64,000 nt of DNA from positions 186,001 to 250,000 of the forward strand of contig NZ_VTZS01000003.1 in the NCBI RefSeq assembly GCF_008367235.1, in the 5' to 3' direction. Below are positions 19,400-28,389 of this stretch, piece after piece (within the stretch, counting starts at the first letter, position 1; every line of letters starts with the position of its first letter). The position numbers were made by a program, and so were the translations under genes. This stretch comes from Pareuzebyella sediminis (lineage in GTDB: Bacteria > Bacteroidota > Bacteroidia > Flavobacteriales > Flavobacteriaceae). The notes below the pieces were generated by a model that was not told the origin of the DNA, ran no database searches, and saw only the letters and a list, made by a program, of their open reading frames with translations.

Positions 19400-22357
19400 T
19401 TGCAAACATTATCTATCGACCTCATTCTTAAAGACTCTCCTTCTGCCCTTGCCATTTTAGATGAAAATTTAAAATTTTTAAGGTATTCCGATAAATGGCT
19501 TAAACAATTTGGGGGTAGACATCACGAACTGATTGGTAAAAACTTTTTTGAAGTGCTTTCTGAAATTCCAGAAGCTCTAAATCAAGCTCTAAAAAAAGCC
19601 TTGTGCGGAAAAGCCCAATTTAATGAAGCGTGTAAATTCATACGCATTGATGGTCAAATTCAATACTTCAAATGGCATATCAAGGCATGGAAAGACGAAG
19701 AGGACACCATCGGGGGCGTTACTATTTTGCTCGAAGATGTTACCGCAGAATATATCGAAAAAGAGCTGCTCTTTAAAGCGGAAAAAGTTTCTCGAACCGG
19801 TTCCTGGGAAGTAGATCTGCTCGGCAACAAAATATATTGGAGTCCCCAGACCAAAGAGATTCATGAAGTTGCCCATGATTTTGAACCCAATTTGGAAACG
19901 GGTATCAATTTTTATAAAAAGGGGAAGCATCGAGACACCATTACCGAATTGATTACCGAAGCAATATCGGAAGGTACCCCTTGGGATACCGAGCTAATTC
20001 TGGTCACCGCCAAAGGAAAAGAATTATGGGTACGTGCCAAAGGAGAAGCAGAATTCATAGGTGGTAAATGTGTCCGCCTTTTTGGAACTTTTCAAGATAT
20101 CGACAAGAAAAAAAAGCGCGAATTGGCCTATAATAAAGTTTCGCAACGACTGGAAATTGCTACCAAAGGAGCGAACATCGGTATTTGGGACTACGACATA
20201 AGCCTTAATAATTTGGTTTGGGACGAACATATGTACCGCCTTTACGGAATTAAAGAGGATGATTTTAATAAGGAGTATGATGCGTGGTGTTCGGCTTTGC
20301 ACCCCGATGATCGTAAACGTGCTGAGGAAGAGCTCGAAATGGCCATTTCAGGATCGAAAGAATTTAATACGGAATTTCGGATTATCTGGCCGAACGGGGA
20401 AATTCGCCGCATAAAGGCTGCGGGCAGCATACAACGTGATTCTGAAGGTAAAGCCCTTAAAATAATAGGAACGAACTGGGACATTACCGAACTTAAAACG
20501 ACCCAATTGAAACTCAAAAAGAGTGAAGAATCTTTTCAAGGCGCTTTTGAAAATTCAAATATCGGTATGGCGTTGGTAGGGTTACAAGGGCAATGGATCG
20601 AAGTGAACCAAAGTCTTTGTAAAAGTTTAGGATATACCAAGAGCGAACTTATGCAAACGACATTTCAAGATCTTACACATCCAGAAGATCTTGATAAAGA
20701 TTTAGCCCTCTTGGCAAAAGTAATTGAGGGGCAACAGGAAAGTTATCAGATTGAAAAAAGGTACTTGCATAAAAATGGGGATATCGTCTATGCCATTCTA
20801 ACGGTAACCGCAGTAAATAATATTGAAGGTGAACTATCCCATTTCATTTCTCAGGTAATGGATATTTCACAACGTATCGAGACGGAACTTAAGTACAAGG
20901 AAGTTTCCGAGCGACTTAATGTCGCTACCAGAGTAGCCAATATTGGAGTTTGGGATTACAGACTTGAAGACAAAAGTGTTGTCTGCAATGATAATATGTA
21001 TAAAATGTACCAAATCCCTAGAAATGTCGCCAACGCTATGGACGGTTGGACCAATAGGATCCATATCGATGACATCGACAATGTCAGGCATGAACTTCAA
21101 AAAACCATATCCGGTGAAAAACCGTTCAATACCCAGTTCAGGGGTATCAAATCGAATGGCGAAATCATTCATATCATGGCTTTTGGAGAAGCTCAATATG
21201 ATATTCACGGTAAAGTTTCGAATATCATAGGAGCCAATTTTGACATTACAGAACTTGTGAATACCCAAAAGGAGCTACTTCAAAGCGAAGAATCTTTAAA
21301 TGCAGCCTTTGAACATTCAAATATCGGTATGGCCATCAAGAATCTTGATGGTAGGTGGGTTCGTGTTAATGATAGTCTTTGCAGAAGCTTGGGATATACC
21401 AGTGAAGAATTACTTTCCTTTTCCTATAGGGATATCACCCATAAAGAGGATGTCGACAAAGAAATAGAACTGCATTTCGAACTTATTTCCGGAAAACGGA
21501 AAAGTTATCAGATGCAAAAACGGTATTATCACAAAAAAGGATATCCTGTTCACGTCATCCTTACGGTCACCGCTGTACGCAACGAGAACGGCCAGACGAC
21601 CCGTTTTATTTCGCAGGTTTTAGATATCAACACTAGAATAGAAGCCGAAAAAAGTCTAAACGAATTAGTCGAGGTAACTCGAAGCCAAAACGACAGTCTT
21701 ATGAACTTTGCCCATATCGTATCACATAACCTTAGATCGCATTCCAGTAACCTTTCGATGCTTACAGGATTCTTGAAAGATGAAAAGGACGAAGAAGAAA
21801 AAGAAGGTTTGGCGAATATGCTTGTCGATGCTTCGGAGAGCTTGAACGAAACCGTAGTACATCTCAACGAGGTGGTACAAGTCAAGGTCGGAGTCGCTGA
21901 AAGGTTAAAGCGGGTTAATCTACTAAAAACAATCAGTGGTGTAGAGAAGAATCTTAGTCTCTTGTTACAGGAAAAAAACACTACCTGTTATATCGATATC
22001 CCGAAAGACTTGTTCGTCTTCGCAATTCCTGCCTATTTAGACAGTATTTTCTTAAATTTATTTACAAATAGTATTAAGTACAGTTCCCCAGGTCGTTCCC
22101 CTGAAATTAGAATAGGCATAGAAAGAAGGAATAACTTTGTAGTATTGACATTTGCCGATAACGGCCTTGGTATAGACCTTAATAGGCATGGTGACAAGCT
22201 TTTTGGCATGTATAAGACCTTTCATCGCAATAAAGACGCCAAGGGTATCGGTCTTTTCATCACAAGAAACCAAATAGAAGCCATGAACGGTAAGATCGAA
22301 GTGGAAAGTGAAGTGAACATCGGTACTACCTTTAGGCTCTATTTTAAAGAACAGTAG
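19400..22357 (+). CDS. Multi-PAS cytoplasmic sensor histidine kinase
   Basis: The 985-aa protein has no membrane helix. It carries six PAS/PAC units at about 11-120, 127-235, 250-370, 378-495, 505-625 and 632-750. A phospho-acceptor helix follows with His776 (AHIVSHNLRSH), then an HATPase_c domain with N-box 'NLFTNSIKYSS', G-boxes 'ADNGLGID' and 'KGIGLFI'. PAS units 3-4 and 5-6 are a tandem duplication of about 254 codons. The frame has no ATG near its start: the best start is TTG at 19400, and an out-of-frame ATG lies at 19374. It is followed by a small ORF and a receiver gene on the same strand, so it is probably the cognate kinase. Confidence 0.93.
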   Translation: MQTLSIDLILKDSPSALAILDENLKFLRYSDKWLKQFGGRHHELIGKNFFEVLSEIPEALNQALKKALCGKAQFNEACKFIRIDGQIQYFKWHIKAWKDEEDTIGGVTILLEDVTAEYIEKELLFKAEKVSRTGSWEVDLLGNKIYWSPQTKEIHEVAHDFEPNLETGINFYKKGKHRDTITELITEAISEGTPWDTELILVTAKGKELWVRAKGEAEFIGGKCVRLFGTFQDIDKKKKRELAYNKVSQRLEIATKGANIGIWDYDISLNNLVWDEHMYRLYGIKEDDFNKEYDAWCSALHPDDRKRAEEELEMAISGSKEFNTEFRIIWPNGEIRRIKAAGSIQRDSEGKALKIIGTNWDITELKTTQLKLKKSEESFQGAFENSNIGMALVGLQGQWIEVNQSLCKSLGYTKSELMQTTFQDLTHPEDLDKDLALLAKVIEGQQESYQIEKRYLHKNGDIVYAILTVTAVNNIEGELSHFISQVMDISQRIETELKYKEVSERLNVATRVANIGVWDYRLEDKSVVCNDNMYKMYQIPRNVANAMDGWTNRIHIDDIDNVRHELQKTISGEKPFNTQFRGIKSNGEIIHIMAFGEAQYDIHGKVSNIIGANFDITELVNTQKELLQSEESLNAAFEHSNIGMAIKNLDGRWVRVNDSLCRSLGYTSEELLSFSYRDITHKEDVDKEIELHFELISGKRKSYQMQKRYYHKKGYPVHVILTVTAVRNENGQTTRFISQVLDINTRIEAEKSLNELVEVTRSQNDSLMNFAHIVSHNLRSHSSNLSMLTGFLKDEKDEEEKEGLANMLVDASESLNETVVHLNEVVQVKVGVAERLKRVNLLKTISGVEKNLSLLLQEKNTTCYIDIPKDLFVFAIPAYLDSIFLNLFTNSIKYSSPGRSPEIRIGIERRNNFVVLTFADNGLGIDLNRHGDKLFGMYKTFHRNKDAKGIGLFITRNQIEAMNGKIEVESEVNIGTTFRLYFKEQ

Positions 22358-22420
22358 CACATTTTTAACGATTAAAATAACGAGTACTTGCATCAAAGAT
22401 GATGACCCTGTATTTATAAA

Positions 22421-22654
22421 ATGAACAAGTTAGGTAGGGCTTTATCAAAAGTTCTTTTATCAATTCAGGAAACCTTCGGCGTATTTAAAGATTATGAAGT
22501 AATATACAACTATAGTCTTAAACCGCTTTCGCTTCAAGATTTAAATGATGTGCTTGAACAAGTGCAGCAAAGGTTTGGCTTCAGGTCTCATTTTCTATCT
22601 ATTGAAAATGACGTGATTTTATATTGCTATACAATACAATCGTTACCAATATGA
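22421..22654 (+). CDS. Unknown 77-aa protein between kinase and receiver
   Basis: The ORF starts 63 nt after the kinase stop and its last 4 nt (ATGA) overlap the start of the receiver gene, so translation of the two is probably coupled. The product is a small alpha/beta protein ('LSKVLLSIQETFGVFKDYEVIYNY', then 'LEQVQQRFGFRSHFLSIENDVILYCY') with no signal or membrane segment. I do not recognise a family. The position between a histidine kinase and its receiver suggests an accessory or connector role, which is inference only. Confidence 0.7.
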   Translation: MNKLGRALSKVLLSIQETFGVFKDYEVIYNYSLKPLSLQDLNDVLEQVQQRFGFRSHFLSIENDVILYCYTIQSLPI

Positions 22655-23043
22655 GAGAATTACTAGAAATCTGTATTATCGACGATGACGCTATTGCCGT
22701 TTTTGGACTAAAAAGAGGAATGAAAGCCATAGGTTTACAAAATAATCTAACTGTTTTTGAAAATGGCCTTGACGCTTTGGAAGATTTTGAAGAACGGGCA
22801 AAAAAAGGAGATAGGTTGCCTTCGCACATCTTTGTCGATTTGAACATGCCCATTATGGACGGATGGTCTTTTCTTGAGGACTTTACTAAGGCCTATCCAT
22901 CTTATATGAGCCATTCTCATATTTTTATAATGACATCATCCATTAATCCAGAGGACATGGCCAAGGCGAGGACATATGGTCTATCCCAAAATTATCTTGA
23001 GAAACCTGTGGGGGCTGAAGTTTTAGAAGCTGTTTTTTCTTGA
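22651..23043 (+). CDS. Single-domain response regulator (receiver)
   Basis: The ATG at 22651 gives 130 aa. The longer frame from 22624 lacks an ATG, and the ATGA overlap with the upstream ORF supports 22651. It is a stand-alone CheY-like receiver. The acidic pocket is near Asp11-Asp13, the phosphorylation site is Asp63 in FVDLNMPIMDGW, Thr95 is in IMTSS and the conserved lysine is Lys119 in EKPVG. There is no DNA-binding output domain, so it must act by protein contact or in a phosphorelay. It is probably phosphorylated by the PAS kinase upstream. Confidence 0.93.
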   Translation: MRELLEICIIDDDAIAVFGLKRGMKAIGLQNNLTVFENGLDALEDFEERAKKGDRLPSHIFVDLNMPIMDGWSFLEDFTKAYPSYMSHSHIFIMTSSINPEDMAKARTYGLSQNYLEKPVGAEVLEAVFS

Positions 23044-23061
23044 CCTCTATATGTATTAGGG

Positions 23062-24426
23062 TCAATCTCTTACTCCCGGACTGAAATCATGAGGTGCATT
23101 TTGAGGCTGATCGATAGTCCCCAAATTACCTGAATCATTGTAAATCGTCCATTCTTCAAAATTGTAGTTGGCGCTTCCTTCGGTAACCGAAGTTTTGCGA
23201 ACAGCCCTGCCATCTTCAAATTCATGGTTGGTTGCGGTTCCATCCTCTCCAATTATTCCAAAAATGTCAATGGTCTCCCCAAAGGGGTCTACAAGTTCAA
23301 GATTGTCGTCGCCGTTCGAATCGGCCGGACTATTGGTTCCGACACTTAAATCCGGTGAAAACCCATATACGTTTTCAAATTCATCACCATTTGGTGAGAT
23401 GACCAAGGTACTTAGCCCCGCTATATTGAGCCCGCTTAAATCAATAGTAGAACTTACTTCCGTTTTTTCGTTTGTAAATCTATTCAACCGCCAGCCTTTA
23501 AGAGAGAGCGGCATTGAAGCTGAATTATAAAGTTCCACAAATCGTGCCCCGACATTATTATCCGGATCCGCCAATTCAGAGATAAATATCTGCCTCGATG
23601 TGAATTCATCGATGACGTCTTCACATCGTTCGTTGGTAAACTGAAGATCTTTGGCACTGCGTACTACCAAACTAAAATTATCATCCTCTTGAATTAAAAC
23701 CCCAACTACGGCACCGCTACCATTTGGAAGCAATTCTTCCTGAAAATCAGAAAAGCCACTATTCAAAAGCGTTATTTCACGGTCTTCACAATCGACCAAC
23801 GTTCTTTGTGTTTCCTCCCCCTGAACGGCATAAGTTTGGCCCAATTCTTCTTCTGAAATTTCCATACGGGCCAACCTTACCAAGGTATTCGTAAGGTTTT
23901 TCCCAACTTCTTCGATGGTAATCAGGGTGGGCTCGATAGCTGTACTTTCATCACAGGATACTGAAATATGCTGATCAAGAACAGCAGCCGGCAGCCTTCC
24001 GACAGAGACATTACCAAAAGAAGTAAAGGTACCGCCGAGCTTAAATTGACCTTTCGATTTGCCTAGATATAGCCCCTTTAATTTTATAAGTATTCTGCTT
24101 CCGACCGGATAAAATAAATGAGAATCTCTTAATTCTAATTCTATTTGAAAGCCGTCTGTAGGATTCGTAGGCCTATTTTGAAAGTAAAGCACATTGAAAA
24201 AATTTCCGAACTTATCGGAAGATGTTACATAGCCCTCAATAATCAAATCTTCTAAAATTTGAACGGTCTCCCCCTGAAAGCGCATTTTTACTTCAGCGTA
24301 GGTACTATTGGCCACCAAATTCATGTTGCATTGGTTTTTCAAAAGATCGTATTCCCTATCGGTCACGCACGCACCCAAGAAAAATGTCAGTGTGAAAAAA
24401 AGAAACTTATATAATGCATTGATCAT
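23062..24426 (-). CDS. DUF5689 / lamin-tail-domain surface lipoprotein
   Basis: The 454-aa protein has a lipoprotein signal ending in FFLGAC (Cys20). An OB-like DUF5689 region (about 35-270: 'VQILEDLIIEGYVTSSDKFGN...FNVLYFQ') is followed by a lamin-tail domain (about 285-440: 'IFISELADPDNNVGARFVELYN...SLKGWRLNRF'). Bacterial lamin-tail domains are known to accompany secreted hydrolases, including endonuclease/phosphatase-fold enzymes. It lies 51 nt behind the TonB receptor gene, and a secreted enzyme of just that fold is encoded divergently. It probably helps hold or present the substrate at the cell surface (inference). Confidence 0.85.
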   Translation of the reverse strand: MINALYKFLFFTLTFFLGACVTDREYDLLKNQCNMNLVANSTYAEVKMRFQGETVQILEDLIIEGYVTSSDKFGNFFNVLYFQNRPTNPTDGFQIELELRDSHLFYPVGSRILIKLKGLYLGKSKGQFKLGGTFTSFGNVSVGRLPAAVLDQHISVSCDESTAIEPTLITIEEVGKNLTNTLVRLARMEISEEELGQTYAVQGEETQRTLVDCEDREITLLNSGFSDFQEELLPNGSGAVVGVLIQEDDNFSLVVRSAKDLQFTNERCEDVIDEFTSRQIFISELADPDNNVGARFVELYNSASMPLSLKGWRLNRFTNEKTEVSSTIDLSGLNIAGLSTLVISPNGDEFENVYGFSPDLSVGTNSPADSNGDDNLELVDPFGETIDIFGIIGEDGTATNHEFEDGRAVRKTSVTEGSANYNFEEWTIYNDSGNLGTIDQPQNAPHDFSPGVRD

Positions 24427-24477
24427 CTATATAGGCCTTTGAGGGTTAGTAAATATGGTTACTGTCGAGCAAAAGGC

Positions 24478-27207
24478 TTAAAAGCTATAAGCAACGTTTA
24501 CAAAAAAAGTTCGCCCATATCCATACCAATATTTTGGAGCGAAAGAAGGCTTACCACTCAAGTTGTCATGTCTTAACTGTCCGAAGTTTCCGGTTCTGCT
24601 CTGTTCATAGCCTCCTGTTCTGAACGTTTCATCAAAAAGATTATTGATGCTGAGAAAGATGCTCATATATTTACCCTTGCGGAGCCACGATTTGCCCCCT
24701 ACCAGATTCAATAGATAGAAACTTTCCAGCGGTTGCTGTTTTAATAATTGATTTACATATTCATCGGTGGCATCCGGAAAAAAAGTGCCAGTCTCAGGGT
24801 CTATTAGAAAGCTTTCTGTTCTCTTTATAGTAGAAATATTCGCATAATTATCCGTCAGATAATTAGTAGTCATTGCTACCCACCAATACTTTGGGTCGCG
24901 ATATTCAATTCCTAAGGCATATGCCTGCTGTGGACCTTGGCCAAGCTTATAATCCTTTATTTTGGCAGGGCCCAAGTCGATGTTGCCTTCAAGATTTATC
25001 AAGTCTTCTTCGGCATCGACGGTGTCGAAATTAATAATGACATGGGGGTCACTGGCGTAAAGATACTTGCCAACACCAGCTACGACATTCAACTTTACCA
25101 TTGAAGACAGTTGATATTCGAGCCCAATTTCAAGACCTTTATGCAACTTGTCCAAATCAGTTAAAACCTCTTGTACAAAATCAGAGCCTACTCCTGAATC
25201 GACAAAAAAGAAATTGACATCGGTCATACGTTGAAAGCGCGTATAATAACCGGTAAATCTGCCTGTTAATTTTGGGAGTCTCAGGAAATAATTGAAATCA
25301 AATGAGGTAATCCTCTCGCTTTCGATCTCAGGTACGACCAGATTATTTTCTCTTGGATTGATAAATACATTCTGTAATACAGGCGGTCTTGTAAGGATAG
25401 CACCGTGACCTTTTAGCCAGTGCCTCCCGGTCAACATATACGTGAAGCCCGATTTCACTCCGTAGTCTAAAAAACGTAATTTTTCGCTTTTACCATAAGA
25501 GGTTTTCAGAAAACGTTCATTTTGAAATTTTCCATTCCGGCCATATTCCGTTTCGGCCAGCGCTCCGGAAACAAAGACATTAAAATTTGAACGGTCGTAT
25601 CGAAGTTGTACAAAACCTGTGGTAGCTGAAGTTTCTAATCGATAGTAATAATTGAACATTTCTCCCTCCTTCTTATTAATCGGCCCTTTAAGATCGTTCA
25701 AGGTATCGGAAAACGGATCGACATCGGAATGGTAATCTGCCCCAAACAAATCTTCGATTTTTGAGAAATTATCGGATCGCAAGCTTCTAAAGGTCAAACC
25801 GAAATCTATCTGAAAATTATGGTTCACGTAAAAGTTTCCGATGGTGTTCAAAGTGATCTGGCGATCATCGGTTCTATCATCACTTAATACATAAGCCGCC
25901 TCGACCCCGCTATTAGCCCGATATATATTTGCCCATTTTAATTGGGGATCGTCTCTAAAACCTTCAGACGATGACACAGCACTCATGAAATTGGCTCCAA
26001 TAGGACTGTTAATATAGAAGCTGGGCAAATAGCGATAGTACGTTGGATCGGGATTAGGCGCATTATAATAGCCCAAACGGCTTTTGTAGAAATTTCCGAA
26101 CTGATAGGCGATACCTGTATTCAAACGAAATCGATCGGTCTTGTAATAATGGTTGAACGTAATAAAGGGTTCTTCGATGGTACGTTCCCTGGCGTTTCTA
26201 ACCTTTCCATCTTGTTCACCCCAGTACGGATTGTATCTTTTCCCTACCATTTCAACCACTTCCTCAGAAATTGCCGAGGAACGTCCTCTTCTATTCGATG
26301 CAATTAGCCCCGTAAGGTTGATGCCATGGTTTTTGTTCAGCTTATATTCTATTGCTCCGAAAAGTGAAAAAGCATCATATAAAGTACCATCAATATAACC
26401 GTGTTCCGCCCATCTTCTAGAACCTGAGACTGCATAGGCAAGCCTATTTTTTTGTAGCCCTGAATTATAAGTGGCCATAAGGCGACCAGCATATGTTCGA
26501 TTCGAAACGGAAGCAGAAAGCCTCGTTCCACTTCTTAATCCAGAAGGGCGGGTATCTATATTGGTATTTCCCATAATTCCACCAAAAGTAAAATCAGAAG
26601 CTTCAAGACCGTTCGTAAACTGCTGGTTTCTGGTCACATCATTGAGCCCGCCCCAATTATTCCATTGGGGTCGCCCATCATGAAATTTATTCATAGGGAT
26701 ACCATTAATGGACACGGTACTGTTTTGTGAATCATACCCTCGAACCCGAAAAAAAGTCTGGCCAAAATCAAAGGCGGCACGATTAAGAAAAACATCCCGG
26801 GTAGCTTGAAGCAGAGCTAAAGAATTTGAACTTACTTCATCATCGAGCAACTGAGCATCTGTTAGCGTCACTAAATTGTTGGTTTGTTCAAGAGTAATAT
26901 CACGTTCCAGATAAATAATACCAAGGTTCAACAAAGTTGCCCCGCCAGAAATTGGGATACGTTTGGTATTAAAATCGTTTTGGGAAACCTGAAGAATATA
27001 TTCTCCTTGGGTCGGGCGCTCCACCTGAAAATTTCCATTCAATTCGGTATAGGCGACAATTTTTAATCCTTCAATAGAAACTTTCGCCTCCTTTAGGGGT
27101 TCTTTGGTCGCCGCGTCAAATATCGTTCCTGCAACCTGAATGCGATTCTGAGCCTTAAGACTAGGGTGTAGGACGTAAATACTCATAAGTACGAAAAAAA
27201 ATCGCAT
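24478..27207 (-). CDS. TonB-dependent receptor with carboxypeptidase-like domain (nuclease cluster)
   Basis: The 909-aa outer-membrane receptor has a signal peptide (about 1-19) and a carboxypeptidase-regulatory-like beta domain (about 22-105: 'VAGTIFDAATKEPLKEAKVSIEG'). The plug contains 'FFRVRGYDSQNSTVSINGIPMNKF', and the barrel ends in 'YGRTFFVNVAYSF'. It is the first gene of a likely two-gene operon with the DUF5689/lamin-tail lipoprotein and is divergent from a secreted endonuclease/phosphatase-fold enzyme (109 nt between starts). The cluster suggests uptake of products released from nucleic acid or a phosphodiester, but the ligand is not shown. The plug wording resembles that of the receptor at 29584. 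Confidence 0.9.
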   Translation of the reverse strand: MRFFFVLMSIYVLHPSLKAQNRIQVAGTIFDAATKEPLKEAKVSIEGLKIVAYTELNGNFQVERPTQGEYILQVSQNDFNTKRIPISGGATLLNLGIIYLERDITLEQTNNLVTLTDAQLLDDEVSSNSLALLQATRDVFLNRAAFDFGQTFFRVRGYDSQNSTVSINGIPMNKFHDGRPQWNNWGGLNDVTRNQQFTNGLEASDFTFGGIMGNTNIDTRPSGLRSGTRLSASVSNRTYAGRLMATYNSGLQKNRLAYAVSGSRRWAEHGYIDGTLYDAFSLFGAIEYKLNKNHGINLTGLIASNRRGRSSAISEEVVEMVGKRYNPYWGEQDGKVRNARERTIEEPFITFNHYYKTDRFRLNTGIAYQFGNFYKSRLGYYNAPNPDPTYYRYLPSFYINSPIGANFMSAVSSSEGFRDDPQLKWANIYRANSGVEAAYVLSDDRTDDRQITLNTIGNFYVNHNFQIDFGLTFRSLRSDNFSKIEDLFGADYHSDVDPFSDTLNDLKGPINKKEGEMFNYYYRLETSATTGFVQLRYDRSNFNVFVSGALAETEYGRNGKFQNERFLKTSYGKSEKLRFLDYGVKSGFTYMLTGRHWLKGHGAILTRPPVLQNVFINPRENNLVVPEIESERITSFDFNYFLRLPKLTGRFTGYYTRFQRMTDVNFFFVDSGVGSDFVQEVLTDLDKLHKGLEIGLEYQLSSMVKLNVVAGVGKYLYASDPHVIINFDTVDAEEDLINLEGNIDLGPAKIKDYKLGQGPQQAYALGIEYRDPKYWWVAMTTNYLTDNYANISTIKRTESFLIDPETGTFFPDATDEYVNQLLKQQPLESFYLLNLVGGKSWLRKGKYMSIFLSINNLFDETFRTGGYEQSRTGNFGQLRHDNLSGKPSFAPKYWYGYGRTFFVNVAYSF

Positions 27208-27316
27208 GTCATAGGGTGTGGGGCAGTGCTTTGCAAAATATAAATAATAAGTATTATCTTACTATTTTTTAACGTAAAATCTTTATAAAGTGTTAATTGG
27301 AGTACCATTCGTTGAT

Positions 27317-28378
27317 ATGAGAACCTGTCTTTTGAGCATACTCATTTTTGCAATACTCACATGTAATGCCCAAAAGGAGAAAAATTATGAAATACGAACG
27401 ATAGCCTTTTATAATGTGGAAAATCTTTTTGATACAAAAGACGATTCACTCACTTTCGACGACGACCGAACGCCTGAGGGAAAGGATCATTGGAGTCCCG
27501 AACGCTACAGAAAGAAAATCGACAACATTTCTAAGGTACTTTCCGAGATTGGTTCGACCCTTACCGGAACATCTCCAGATATCTTAGGCCTTTGTGAAGT
27601 TGAGAACCTACGCGTAATCGAAGATTTGGTGCATAGTGAAAATTTAAAGGGTAAAAACTATGGTATTGTACATTTCGAATCTCCTGATGAGCGAGGCATA
27701 GATGTAGCCCTACTTTTTAAGAAAAACATCTTTTTACCTATTTCCTTTGCCAGCCGTCGGTTATTGCTTTTCGATGAGGATGGGGTTAGAAATTATACTC
27801 GAGACCAACTGATAGTTGCAGGTCTTTTAGACAACGAAAAGTTCTATTTTATCGTCAACCATTGGCCTTCTCGAAGCGGTGGCGAAGCGCGAAGTAGACC
27901 TAACAGAATCGCAGCTGCCAAATTGAATCAGCATCTCATTGATTCAATTCGATCATTAGACGTAGATGCCCGTATTATCAGCATGGGCGATTTCAACGAC
28001 GACCCAATTAACGACAGCTTTAAAAAAGTACTTAAGACCGTCGGAAAAGAAAATAATCTTGAAACAGGGGATCTATATAACCCGATGGAAAAACTCTTTA
28101 GAAAAGGAATCGGATCATTGGCCTATCGCGACAGTTGGAACCTGTTCGACCAAATCTATTTTACCGAGAATGTTTTAGAAGCACCTTTAACCAGCTATCG
28201 CTTTTGGAAAGCAAAAGTGTTCAATAAGCACTATTTAGTTTCTAAAAAAGGAAAATACAAGGGATATCCTTTTCGAACCTATTCAGGAGGTAGCTACGCC
28301 GGAGGTTATTCCGACCATTTTCCAGTCTTCATCTATTTAATAAGAAACTCCCCGATTCAGCACGGAAAGGGGGAGTAA
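27317..28378 (+). CDS. Secreted endonuclease/exonuclease/phosphatase-family enzyme
   Basis: The start is set at the ATG at 27317, giving the signal peptide MRTCLLSILIFAILTCNAQ (353 aa in all); the upstream frame begins with GTG and spoils the signal. The EEP (DNase I/synaptojanin-like) motifs are complete: Asn33 in FYNVENLF, Glu94 in LCEVEN, 'VNHWPSRSGG', 'SMGDFNDDP' and 'YSDHFPVF'. It should act outside the cytoplasm, cleaving nucleic acid or another phosphodiester. Its divergent partners are a TonB receptor and a lamin-tail lipoprotein. A hairpin overlapping the stop codon may end transcription. Confidence 0.88.
   Translation: MRTCLLSILIFAILTCNAQKEKNYEIRTIAFYNVENLFDTKDDSLTFDDDRTPEGKDHWSPERYRKKIDNISKVLSEIGSTLTGTSPDILGLCEVENLRVIEDLVHSENLKGKNYGIVHFESPDERGIDVALLFKKNIFLPISFASRRLLLFDEDGVRNYTRDQLIVAGLLDNEKFYFIVNHWPSRSGGEARSRPNRIAAAKLNQHLIDSIRSLDVDARIISMGDFNDDPINDSFKKVLKTVGKENNLETGDLYNPMEKLFRKGIGSLAYRDSWNLFDQIYFTENVLEAPLTSYRFWKAKVFNKHYLVSKKGKYKGYPFRTYSGGSYAGGYSDHFPVFIYLIRNSPIQHGKGE
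28347..28376 (+). terminator. Terminator-like hairpin over the nuclease stop codon
   Basis: ACTCCCC and GGGGAGT form 7-bp arms around a 16-nt loop, followed by AATTTTGG. It overlaps the last codons of the EEP-family gene, so it is compact but plausible. Confidence 0.45.
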
Positions 28379-28389
28379 TTTTGGTGGCT

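Noticed and set aside
23040-23065. Hairpin TTGACC/GGTCAA between the receiver and DUF5689 genes
   Set aside because: Only 6 bp with a long loop and no T tract; it spans both stop codons and may be chance.
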